Below are positions 1 to 12,861 of a stretch of DNA of 59,142 nucleotides, piece after piece (position 1 is the stretch's first letter; the number at the start of each line of letters is the position of its first letter). The DNA is taken from assembly GCA_958430865.1 (NCBI GenBank), contig CAUDNR010001968.1, positions 1 to 59,142 on the forward strand, in the 5' to 3' direction. The stretch comes from Entrophospora sp. SA101. Lineage: Eukaryota > Glomeromycota > Glomeromycetes > Entrophosporales > Entrophosporaceae. Below the pieces are notes generated by a model that saw only the letters and a program-made list of their open reading frames with translations, was not told where the DNA came from and searched no databases. The position numbers were made by a program, and so were the translations under genes.

Positions 1-689
1 CAAGCAATTTTAAGTTTCCATGGCATCGATGTAGTAATATTAGGAGCTGAATAAGGTGCTGTTGAACTAATTGTTGCTAACTTTTTGATTAGAGGAAGTT
101 CTGAAGGATTTTTATCCTTGTTGTTAACAACGCCCAATTCGTGAGCAGCAGCCAAACCATAAGGACCGCCCGCAGAATATGCAATCATTGAACAATGATT
201 GATTTTTTTTTTTAAACAAAACTCTTTAATATCTTCGGTAAAATCTAAAAAATTTCTATTAGCAAAAGTTGATAAACCAATTCCAGGTCTTTCCAATACA
301 TATAATTTAATTGTTACAAAAGGTGCATTTGATGATGATGGCTGACGATATTCTAGATGGATTTTATTACTATTACTATTATTGTCATTGTTTGGATTAT
401 TGTTAGAGGAGGGCGTGGGAAAATATTCATAGTTTTCTAAACAACTAGCTAAAACATAAGGATGGCAAAAAAATCTTGAACCTGGTAAACCTGGTATTAA
501 CAATATAACATGTTCTTTTTCTTTTGGATTGATCAATTTTTCGTCATAATAATGTTTAAAATTATATTCCATATAACCTAATTTACGATCATCACTTAAA
601 GTTATTGATTCACCATTATCTTTTGGAAAATTTTCAATTAATAAATTTGGATAAGTTGGAAGTGTCGTTTTTGAATTTGAATTGCCCAT
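1..689 (-). CDS. alpha/beta hydrolase, 5' part only (runs off left edge)
   Basis: An uninterrupted reading frame starts at ATG 689 and is still open at base 1, giving 229 residues. The nucleophile elbow reads AYSAGGPYGLAAAHELG with the likely catalytic Ser at residue 172, and an oxyanion-type LIPGLPGSRFF strand-turn lies upstream. This is the usual order for fungal alpha/beta hydrolases of unknown substrate. The catalytic Asp and His would lie beyond the window. The protein begins MGNSNSK, which fits an N-myristoylation signal (Gly2, Ser6), so membrane anchoring is possible (inference). An Asn/Ser-rich insert sits at about residues 93-108. It is head to head with the oxoglutarate dehydrogenase gene, 347 bp apart. 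The family call is firm; substrate and length are unknown. Confidence 0.8.
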   Translation of the reverse strand, partial: MGNSNSKTTLPTYPNLLIENFPKDNGESITLSDDRKLGYMEYNFKHYYDEKLINPKEKEHVILLIPGLPGSRFFCHPYVLASCLENYEYFPTPSSNNNPNNDNNSNSNKIHLEYRQPSSSNAPFVTIKLYVLERPGIGLSTFANRNFLDFTEDIKEFCLKKKINHCSMIAYSAGGPYGLAAAHELGVVNNKDKNPSELPLIKKLATISSTAPYSAPNITTSMPWKLKIA

Positions 690-756
690 TATTATTATTA
701 TGAACTAATTTAACACAAAAAAATATTGAACACTTGCAGTGTCATGATCTCCTTCC

Positions 757-792
757 AAAACCCGCAAGTCGTGCGACTTTCGTGCAGGTTTT
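757..792. repeat. imperfect palindrome in the divergent promoter
   Basis: Outer arms AAAACCCGCA / TGCAGGTTTT enclose inner arms AAGTCG / CGACTT, so the 36 bp can fold into a hairpin. It sits between the start codons of the hydrolase (689) and the oxoglutarate dehydrogenase gene (1037). It is GC-richer than its surroundings, as expected of a small transposon-derived palindrome. A regulatory role is only a guess. Confidence 0.45.
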
Positions 793-1036
793 TTGCCCAG
801 ATCTGATGTAAATGAGTTTTATATTAACTATTTTTGTCTAGACAAGGTAATACAATTGTGATGTTAAACAAACACTATTGATCCCTGAAATTCTTTGATT
901 TTGTTGCAAGCATGCCCCATATAAAAATTTTTTGGTGATCAGTAACATATTAATACACTACTACATGAATTCCAGTCTTTCGGTAAGACAACCCCCAAGA
1001 AATGATAAAAAAATTTTTTTAATCAAATAAAAAAAA

Positions 1037-4000
1037 ATGCTTGTTACCTCGGTTTTGTCTAGAACTACCCGTTCAACCTTTCAATTATTGCGTTCTAAAA
1101 CTACTATAACATCAAGGTCAAGTCATATCATCAATAGTAATAACTTATTGTTCAAAAATAAATATAATCAACTTCCTTCTCTTACAACTCAAATTCGTAA
1201 CAAAGTTTCTGCTGTAAATCCACAAACTCCTCCATCCCCTAACGATGCTTTTCTTCAAGGAAACACAGCCTCGTATATTGAAGAGATGTATGAAGCTTGG
1301 CTCAAAGATCCAAGATCAGTTCATTTATCCTGGCAAATATACTTCAAAAATATCAAATCTGGCATGAGCTCAGGAATGGCTTATCAACCTCCTCCTACTA
1401 TTGTTCCCTTGACCGGAATGAGCACCACTTTATCACCAGATATTGAAACTTATGGAGCTTATGATGTTAATGATCATATGAAAGTACAACTGTTAGTAAG
1501 AGCTTACCAAGTTCGTGGTCATCATATTGCAAAGCTGGATCCTTTGGGCATTCTAAATCCAGATTTAAGTGATTCCATTCCAAAAGAACTTGATCCTAAA
1601 CATTATGGTTTTTCGGATGCTGATCTTGATAGAGGTTTTTTTCTTGGTGCTGGTATCTTGCCTGGATTTTCTGAAACTGGCAAAAAAACACTTCGTGAGA
1701 TTATAGATATTTGCAAAGAAATTTATTGTAAGTGGTTTTTTTCTTTTCTCCCCCCCCCCTCCTGTGTGTATAGAAGCAAATAATAATAATTTTTAAAATG
1801 TATAATGAAGGTGGTCATATTGGTATTGAATATATACATATTCCTGATAGAGTTCAATGCGATTGGATACGTGAAAGAGTTGAAATTCCAAAACCATATA
1901 ATTATTCAATTGAAGAAAAACGAAGAATTTTGGATCGTTTGATATGGTCTGATTCATTTGAAAGATTTGTTGCCACAAAATATCCCAATGAAAAAAGATT
2001 TGGTTTGGAGGGTTGTGAAAGTTTGATTCCTGGTATGAAGGCTTTGGTATGTTGTCATTATTGTTATTGTTGCTGTTGTTGTTACATCATTTTGTAATTA
2101 TTTAAAATATCTGCAATACATTAATACACAAAAAAAATAATTAGATTGATAGATCTGTTGATTTAGGAATAGAATCAATTGTTCTTGGAATGCCACATCG
2201 TGGTAGGCTTAATGTACTTAGTAATGTGGTTCGTAAACCAAACCAATCTATATTTTGTGAATTCAGTGGTTCACTTGAACCATCTGAGGAAGGATCTGGT
2301 GATGTCAAATACCATTTAGGAATGAATTATGATAGACCTACTCCATCTGGTAAACGTGTAAACCTTTCATTGGTGGCCAACCCATCTCATTTGGAAGCAG
2401 TAGATCCAGTTGTACTTGGTAAAACTCGTGCATTGCAATTTTATATGAATGATGAAAAGGAAAGACTTCATTCAATGGCTTTATTGTTACATGGTGATGC
2501 TGCCTTTGCTGCTCAAGGTGTTGTCTATGAGACAATAGGCTTTCATGACTTACCAAATTATACAACCGGTGGCACTATTCATATTGTTGTCAACAATCAA
2601 ATTGGTTTTACTACTGATCCTAGATTTGCACGTTCCACTCCTTACTGTACTGATATTGCAAAGGTGGTAAATGCTCCCATATTTCATGTGAATGGTGATG
2701 ATGCGGAGGCTGTGACTTTTGTTTGTCAATTGGCTGCAGAATGGAGACAAACATTCAAGAAAGATGTGGTTATTGATATAGTTTGTTATCGTAAATATGG
2801 TCACAATGAAGTTGATCAACCCATGTTTACACAACCTAGAATGTACAAACAAATTGCTAAACAAACTCCTACACTTGATCAATATGTTCATAAACTTCTT
2901 GATGAAGGAACTTTTTCATTTGCTGATATTCAAAAACATAAAAAATGGGTTTGGGACACTTTGGAAGAAAGTTATACTGAAAGTAAAGACTATAAACCTT
3001 CTGGCCGTGAATGGCTTTCAAGTTCTTGGAATGGTAAAAAAAAATTTTTTAATTTATTTATTAATATAAAATTCAATCTATTTATTTATAAATGACTTTT
3101 TCTTCCTCTATTCAACAAAAAAAAAAAAAAAAAAAAGGGTTTAAATCACCAAAAGAGCTTGCCGAAGAAATAACACCAGTTTATCCAACAGGTTCACCTC
3201 TTGAGGCTCTTCATCATGTTGGTGATAAGATTAGTTCATATCCAAAAGCATTCAATGTGCACTCAGGTCTAATTAGAATACTTAATGCTCGTTCTAAATC
3301 AATCAAAGAAGAGAAAAATATAGATTGGCCAACAGCTGAAGCACTTGCATTTGGATCATTGTTGGTTGAAAATAGGCATATACGTCTATCAGGTCAAGAT
3401 GTGGAACGTGGCACTTTCTCACAACGACATGCTGTGCTTCATGATCAAGAGAATGAAACACAATATGTTCCATTGAACGACCTTGGACCTGGTCAGGCAT
3501 CTTTTACTGTTTGCAATTCTTCTTTATCTGAATTTGGTACTTTAGGATTTGAGCTTGGTTATTCACTTGTTAATCCCCAATCACTTGTGTTATGGGAAGC
3601 ACAATTTGGTGATTTTGCAAATAATGCACAATGTATTATTGATCAGTTTATTGCTTCTGGTGAAAAAAAATGGCTTCAACGGACTGGTTTGGTAATTTTA
3701 TTACCACATGGTTATGATGGCCAAGGACCAGAACATTCAAGCGGACGTCTTGAACGTTTCTTGCAGCTTTGTGATGATCATCCTTATGTTTATCCATGCC
3801 CTGAAAAAATGGCTCGCCAACATCAAGATTGTAATATGCAAGTGGTGTACTGCACTACTCCTGCAAATTACTTTCATGTTTTAAGAAGACAAATACATCG
3901 TGATTTCAGAAAACCTGTATGTATATTATTTGATTTTGGATTTTTTCAAAGGAAAAAATTATACCAAAATTGTTAATTGTCAATTAATATTATATTATCT

Positions 4001-4651
4001 TATATCTTTAGCTCATAGTATTTGCGTCGAAAAGTCTTCTTCGACATCCAATGGCACGTTCAACGCTAGCAGAAATGACTGGTGAAACCCGTTTCAGCAG
4101 ATATATACCTGATCCACATCCTGAGACACTTGCTTCACCTGAAAAGATAACAAGACATGTTTTTTGTTCAGGACAAGTATACTATACATTGCTTAAAGCA
4201 CGGGATCAAAACAAAATGGATCATGTTGCCATATCAAGACTTGAGCAAATATCCCCATTCCCGTATGATTTATTGTCACAACATGTTGACAAGTATCCAA
4301 ATGCTCAACTTGTTTGGGCTCAAGAAGAACCATTGAATACAGGTGCTTGGAGTTATGTTGCACCTAGAATAAGAACTCTTATGAATCATTCTGAGCAAGA
4401 AGGTAATAATAATTGTATGTGTACATTGTGTGATTTTTCTAATAATGAACAAAAAAATTTTGTAATTAAATTAATTAATCAATTAATTAGGTAAAGCTGC
4501 TGTTCCAGCAACAAGACCACCTTCAGCTTCACCAGCTACAGGTAATAAAAAGCAACATATTCAAGAAGAACATGACCTAATTTCTCAAGCGCTTATTGGC
4601 CAAGTTATCAAACCAAAAGAAATTGTAGGCGGAGTACCAATATGGTCATAA
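1037..4651 (+). CDS. KGD1: 2-oxoglutarate dehydrogenase E1 component, mitochondrial
   Basis: E1 subunit of the mitochondrial 2-oxoglutarate dehydrogenase complex (TCA cycle), thiamine-diphosphate dependent. I read six exons: 1037-1727, 1811-2046, 2145-3033, 3138-3916, 4012-4402 and 4491-4651. All junctions are GT-AG and in phase, giving 1048 residues, the normal length for the family. The first 50 or so residues are rich in Arg, Ser and Thr with almost no acids, as a mitochondrial presequence should be. Next come the E1 N-terminal helix ([14 protein letters not shown]), [12 protein letters not shown] across the first intron, [10 protein letters not shown], and the cofactor region [14 protein letters not shown] followed by NNQIGFTT. 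The C-terminal third has [20 protein letters not shown] and [12 protein letters not shown], and the protein ends GGVPIWS. Intron 3 ends in a 17-A run just before its AG. There is no sign of damage. Confidence 0.97.
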
Positions 4652-4896
4652 TATTAACGATAGTGTTGGTGGTATTAATTAATGATGGTGTTGTTGAATA
4701 AATTTTTTATTTATTTTATTCTATTATCGTTATTATTATTATTATTTAAGCACATTGTACAGACATTTTTATTTAACGTATTATATAGATTTATTTTTTG
4801 TGCATGTAAATTCCACACATTAAAAAGTTTATCGTGTTTGTAAAATCTCAATTGAGAAATATATCTTAAAGCATTTGTTGCAGCCAATTAGTAAGT

Positions 4897-5196
4897 TCAC
4901 AAAACTAAAATATTGACAAACAACACATTCACAGCATCGGTTGATACATCTAGTGCAATACTTATTCTTTGATTAATTAAATTTTCTTTTAATTTTCTAA
5001 TTTCATTATTGTAAATTAGAAAATATTCGAGATTTGTATAATATTTAAAGAAAATAGGTTTTAATGTATATCCTCTAGAGGGATGTCTGCCTGAGTAAAT
5101 GCACGAACCAGATCAATATTATTTAGAGTCCGTCGTCTTAATGGAGCAGATGAACCTGCTGATTGTCTTCTTTTAAAAGAAAGATATCTGAGGATT
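4897..5196 (-). pseudogene. hAT-type transposase remnant
   Basis: On the minus strand two open segments fit end to end with one frameshift near 5050. The first contains RRRTLNNIDLVRAFTQADIPLEDIH; the second runs from KPIFFKYYTN through NEIRKLKENLINQRISIALD and VSTDAVNVLFVNILVL to a stop at 4897. The order AF-x-aDIPLE, then a Leu-rich helix, then an IALDxSTD strand is that of hAT-family transposases common in this kind of genome. Both flanks lack coding continuation, so this is a fragment. The family assignment is from motif order only. Confidence 0.5.
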
Positions 5197-5626
5197 TAAG
5201 AGTTATCAATAGTTGATTTTCTAGCAAAATCAACGACGATATTATATGAACAAAAGAATTTATTCCCTTAAACACAATATTCGTCTTTATATATTTGGTT
5301 TAAGTCTTGACGACCATATTGAAAATCACGAAAAAATTTATGAGCTTATTTTGGTTATACGTTTTAAAAATGCAAATTCTGCAATTCTGGCGGTGCAAAA
5401 ATTTTACTATGATGATGATTTAACGAGCTTTTTAAACCGAGATGTAACCGTAAGTTAATTAATTTAATTTAACGAAAGAATATGACGAATTTAATTTAGT
5501 GCAACGTATTTAGCTTTAAAAAGGAGATTTTTGGTCATTTTTTAAAAAAGGAATTTTTCAAAAAAAAAGGAAATTTCAAGTGTTACAAAAATGATTGCGT
5601 CGTGTATAGAGTAAAATTAAATTAAA

Positions 5627-5668
5627 GTTAACGTTAACGTTAACATCAACGTCAACGTCAACGTCATC
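5627..5668. repeat. GTTAAC/GTCAAC hexamer array
   Basis: About seven tandem hexamers: three GTTAAC units, one ATCAAC step, then GTCAAC units ending in ATCATC. It lies in the gene-free stretch 5200-5880. Besides the array, that stretch holds a 70-codon open frame of doubtful reality (5246-5458) and A/T runs. Confidence 0.6.
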
Positions 5669-5883
5669 ATTTATGTTAAGTTAAGTTAAGCGCTGCCAAA
5701 TTTTTTTTTTAACGGATGGAAGTTCTATTTATAATAAAAGAAAGAAAAGATGTCGGACCAATAAAAAAAAGCCTAAGCTGACTATGAATTACATACGTTC
5801 CTTCTGCCCCTTTGATTTATATAATAATAAATAAACTTATATTTAAATAATTAAAGCCACCGTTAAATGTTTCAACATTTTAA

Positions 5884-6853
5884 TTAATATTTATCAGCCA
5901 ATTTTTGTCTTTTCCTTGGTTCAAAAACAGTTTGTACACAAATAAACAATATAAAATTAAGCAATATCAAGGAAATTGTACCATATGTAGATGCACTACG
6001 AATCTTGTCACTCCAAACTTGTTCTTCATGATACCTCATCATCATCATCCTAGTCAATTCGGTGTAACCTGTCTCAACCATTTTTTCACATTTATGAAAT
6101 TCATCTTTGGCTGCCACCTCTTTTTGTTCATTTAAATGTTCATTACGATACAATTCTGTAAATCTGATCACATCATCATTTGTCCATAAATGTTTACGTT
6201 GTAATAATTCACTAACTTCACGTTGTGTATTTGATCTTATAGATATGGCGTTCTCATATGAAAGTTTTGCATCTTCAAGTTGTTTTCGTGCTTCTGCCAA
6301 TTTATTCTCTGTCAAGTAAAAAAATAAAAATAATTATTCACAAAATTAAAAATTTGCAATATCTCAATAATTATCACATTGTATGCATACATATACATAT
6401 ACATATACATATATATATATATATATATAGATTTCATCTATTTATTTTACCTTGTTGAATAACCTTTTTCTTTAAGTCTTCTACAACAGAATATCCTGTA
6501 AAATCGTTTAACACTTTTGTTGCAGAAGTTAATACTTCTTTACCATCACCAACTTTTATACTGTTAATTATTTCATAAAATTTTTTAGATATTGGTTTTT
6601 CTTTTACAAGTAATGATGAATTATTTGATGATGGTGTAGAATTATAAATTTTATGAACATAATTTAATTTCAATGGTGATTTACATGATGATTTTTTATA
6701 GTTAAATGACTTCTTTAAACAAAAATGTTGTGAAATTAGTGGCAGTGATGAATTGTTATTATTGATAAATAATGATCTCTGACAAATTAAAATATTACTT
6801 TTCTTATTTTTAAAAAAATTGGATAAAAAATATTTAGATGTGTAAATCATCAT
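5884..6853 (-). pseudogene. She9/Mdm33-like gene, 3'-truncated left copy
   Basis: Left-arm copy of the complete gene at 31261-32650. Exon 1 (6451-6853) and the first part of exon 2 (5884-6308) match it base for base as far as I can compare. The match ends at base 5889, inside the coding region. Beyond it unrelated sequence gives one more codon (Tyr) and a TAA stop at 5884-5886. The predicted product keeps the presequence, the coiled coil and the first membrane helix, but loses the last 138 or so residues including the second membrane helix. It is probably non-functional, and it shows that the left arm is the derived copy. Confidence 0.85.
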
Positions 6854-7028
6854 ATCATATTGGGTGAGGCATTAGGTATCAATCAGTATCACAAAGCCAT
6901 AGTATTTAGAGAGGCAAGCTCTGAACATCATGTAAATCTTTCTAAATATGGTTAAAATCACGTGAAAATACATCCTTTAAAAATGCATATATATTTCTGG
7001 ACACACTTATTAATTAAAAGAATTAAAA

Positions 7029-9520
<2,492 letters not shown>

Positions 9521-10153
9521 TTAAATAAATTGAATCTTTTTAATCTAAATAACATTAATATTATAAATTAATTTTAAAATAAAAGAATAAAAAATTTGTA
9601 ATGATAAAATGATAAAAAAAACCCCTCTATATATTAATTTATTTGTTTTGGGTAAATAAAGTCTTAATTTATAATTAAAGATTATAATCAGACCACTAAT
9701 TTTTATCTACAAATATTCCCTGACTGATTAAATTTTTTTTAAAAATTTGTGATTTCAGCAATTGACTCTTGGTTTATATATCCCGGACTTATTAGATTGC
9801 ATGTATCTATTTATGTTTCTGTATTTGAGTTAATAATTATAAATAAATAGGGTACCATTTTCTCAGAAGTGAAGATTGCATGATTGGTACAAGCAGAAAG
9901 GAATGGATGTTGCATAAAACTAGTCCCAATAATAAAAAAAAATCAAAAGGATCCTGGAATGACTCTACAAAAAAGAGCAAAAGGTAACCATGTGTACATT
10001 GATTTGAAGGGTTTAAAGCTGTCATAAATTATGTCAGACATGATGTTGACATTTATGGTGGTGGTGGAAATAAATTTTTTTGATGTTAATATGAAATGCA
10101 TTACACATATATTTTAAATAATGCTCCCTTAAATAATTAATAATGTACTACTA
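9521..10153. other. gene-free spacer between convergent ALG8 and UreD (left arm)
   Basis: AT-rich sequence between two stop codons. A 62-codon open frame (9837-10025) is present, but it has no start context, partner exons or recognisable motif, and I do not regard it as a gene. The same 633 bp recurs inverted at 27962-28594. Confidence 0.6.
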
Positions 10154-11182
10154 TTATAGAGCTCTTTTAAATAAATTATCACCAACCAATTCATCTAAAT
10201 CTTTTAATGCTACTTCGATCAAAAAATTCTTCACAATCTCAGTAGTCACACCAGCAACCTTTAGCACTAATCCTTTCAAATCAGAGATCTCACCATCATT
10301 ATGTTGTTTTGTGTCTAATCCAGAAGATGACCATATCAAATCAGGCATTTTACTTGCCTTGCCAACAACTATTTTATCAAATTCTTCTACAATATTATTT
10401 ATTAATAAAGTAACTTTTGGTCCATACAATACTAATGTGGCAAAACAATTATAAGGTTCTAAACATTCCTTAATACTATTTCTATTGTTGTTGCTGTTAA
10501 TTTTATTTTTATTAGTACTATCTTCTTTAGGTGTGGAAGATCTTGAAATATAATCATCAAATTTCCGTTTTAATAAAACAACATCTCTGAATATTAATTT
10601 GTTATTAACAAACAAGTCAATGCCAGACTCATATTTTAGAAATTCCCAACGTTCACCACGAGACATTCTACCACTAGTAAACCAATCCAGAATAATTACA
10701 GATGATGTATGATTCTCTAATGAGTATTTTTGATGTTGAACAAATTCTGAATCATAAAAGCATGTTGTTGGTTCTGGTAATTGAAGTACAAAAGAATTTT
10801 TCTGCACAATAACATTTAGGTTCTGTGTTGTTTCCAACCCATTATCATTATTGTTGTTAAATTGATCTGATATCTGTCGTTTTTTATAAATTTTAGTTGA
10901 ACCTTGAGTTAAAAGCATTAGGTTGACATTTTCATGACATTCAATATTAATAAAGATTTTATCACCAGATACCATTCCACCGCCATAAGTTAGAATGTAT
11001 ATGGCAGCAAGATATGGTGTATATGTTTTAGGTGAAAGAAATTTCAATGGATAAGATGCTTGCAGTGTGGAAAAAGATGGTTTAGTACTGGTTCCAGAAG
11101 GCATTTTAATTATTATTTCACCATGACCAGATGGTGATTTATATTTTAAAGTGTCTTGATTTTTTTTAATAATTTTTTCCAT
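10154..11182 (-). CDS. ureD: urease accessory protein UreD, left copy
   Basis: Single-exon gene of 342 residues, identical in predicted protein to the right-arm copy at 26933-27961, where the evidence for the family is given. Start and stop are intact, so this is the one gene of the left arm that looks undamaged. Its upstream region carries one copy of the 175-bp segment that is doubled in front of the right copy. If both are expressed, the fungus would have a doubled dose of this chaperone without any visible doubling of urease itself in the window. Confidence 0.92.
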   Translation of the reverse strand: MEKIIKKNQDTLKYKSPSGHGEIIIKMPSGTSTKPSFSTLQASYPLKFLSPKTYTPYLAAIYILTYGGGMVSGDKIFINIECHENVNLMLLTQGSTKIYKKRQISDQFNNNNDNGLETTQNLNVIVQKNSFVLQLPEPTTCFYDSEFVQHQKYSLENHTSSVIILDWFTSGRMSRGERWEFLKYESGIDLFVNNKLIFRDVVLLKRKFDDYISRSSTPKEDSTNKNKINSNNNRNSIKECLEPYNCFATLVLYGPKVTLLINNIVEEFDKIVVGKASKMPDLIWSSSGLDTKQHNDGEISDLKGLVLKVAGVTTEIVKNFLIEVALKDLDELVGDNLFKRAL

Positions 11183-11207
11183 ATTTTCAACAAAATTTTC
11201 TGGTAGT

Positions 11208-11835
11208 ACGCATTTATCGTGAAGCCCACTATGATTTTGATCGTGTAACCTGACCCATTTTTCTCACGGTTATGATATAGTTTAATGGGGTATTCGATAT
11301 ATATATATAAGTTGATTAACAAATCTAATTAATGTCATAATGTAAATCCATATATGCGGATTTTTTATGGTACCCCTTTTTTCTCTAAAGAGAAAAACAG
11401 TGCAACAAATACGTTATTACGTTATTAGTGTTTTATTAATATTATGAACTTTCAATCGCTAAGGCTTCTGGAAAATCGTTACATTTATAAAATTATTAGA
11501 GGTTTTTAATCAGGATACATTTGTAGAACAGTGCTATGGAGAGAGAATCTTTATTTCATACAATTTTTTCAGAAGTTGCAATAGATAGAAGTATAATGAT
11601 AAAGAAAGAAATTTTCTGTATTTCAAATGAGTTTTTTATGCCACTAGTATTTTTAATCCATTAAATCTTTCCATTGCTCTAAAGTATAATGTTATATACT
11701 ACCTTTCATGGAAATTTAATGCCTATATCTTTGAAAATGGAGGAGGAGTAGTGTTTTGAAAACAATGTTTTTTAGATAAATTTCAGAAATTCTGTAGGTG
11801 ATATGCAGATCACAAAAAAAAATCACATATAACCA
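11208..11835. repeat. dispersed repeat at the inner end of the left arm
   Basis: Homologous in inverted orientation to 26112-26907. The first part (11208 to about 11469) is identical to the right arm; the rest differs at many positions, for example GGCTTCTGG against GGCTTCCGG. It encodes nothing convincing. The homology stops near AATTCTGT...ACAAAAAAATCAC on both sides. It behaves like a repeat present at both sites, possibly the substrate for the inversion. Confidence 0.6.
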
Positions 11836-12861
11836 ATCAATATATGACATTAATTAGTTTTGATTTTCTTAGAATGTCGCACACCCCAATTATGAATGAA
11901 TATTTTTTATTATTTTTGAGAATAGAATTTGATTGGCTCAAGCCGGCTTAGCCGTTTAAAAATTTCTTAGCCGGCTAACATCACTAGTGTGACCGACCAT
12001 CTTTGAAAAGACCAATATGTCGATTTTTTAAATTCTTTAAAAGCAATATTAAAAATCATTAAATTTTATTATTATTTTAAATAAATTCTTTAAAAACAAT
12101 GCTGTTTAAATTGACTACTATTTGTGTGAGATTCGGGTTCGAATATCACCAGATATATAATATAACCTTGTTACAACAAAGTCGTTGAAACAAGATTACT
12201 AATCGTGTTTCAACGAATTTTTATGTGTAACAAAAGAAACAAGAATTTAATTATAATTCGTATGAAACAAGGTTTCGCCAAATACTAATACAATAATAAT
12301 AAATTTTTAAATTCTAGTTTTTCACCTAATTTAAGAATCTAAAATGCCTCTCGGTCGAGAAGTCATTTGAGATCATTTACATGATTATTGGTAAATAATA
12401 AATAATTCTTTTAACTATATTGGGCGTTAATGTTAAAATTTTTTTGTGTAATGAATGATACAATATAAATAAACCGTACAACGCTCGTTCATTATTTTGT
12501 TTCTCGTTTATTTATAACAATAAAAAATTATATATATATATATTGTGCAGGTTTATCACATGCGAGTTATTTAATATACAAATTGCCTTAAAATCCAATT
12601 ATGGATAAAATATAAAATCTAAATTTTTGAAGGAAAAAAATTTTTACATTTTTAAATTTCTCTTTTTTGTTAAAAAAAAAAAGTATATAATAATATCACT
12701 GTTCATTAACAGAGATATTATTATATATTTTTTTAATCCAAACATTCTTTTTTTTATTAATATTACTGATTATTGATTAATCGTTATTATTAATCAACAC
12801 CATCATTGTCATCAACATCACTATCATCATCATCGTCATTAATATCAAGCTAAACTAAAAA
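11836..12861. other. gene-free stretch with two hairpins
   Basis: No coding exon is visible. At 12182-12216 the arms TCGTTGAAACA / TGTTTCAACGA form a perfect 11-bp inverted repeat with a 13-base loop. At about 12672-12735 TATATAATAATATC / GATATTATTATATA, extended by an A-tract and a T-tract, form a longer hairpin like a small MITE. A tRNA-like GGGTTCGAAT at about 12138 has no cloverleaf around it. Confidence 0.5.

Noticed and set aside
5246..5458. 70-codon open frame on the plus strand
   Set aside because: No recognisable motif, no splice partners, next to transposon debris; length is within chance for this composition.
9837..10025. 62-codon frame between ALG8 and UreD (also 28090-28278)
   Set aside because: Repeated only because it lies inside the duplicated arms; no start context or protein features.
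12130..12165. GGGTTCGAAT resembling a tRNA T-loop
   Set aside because: No acceptor, D or anticodon stem can be drawn upstream, and the T-stem does not pair.
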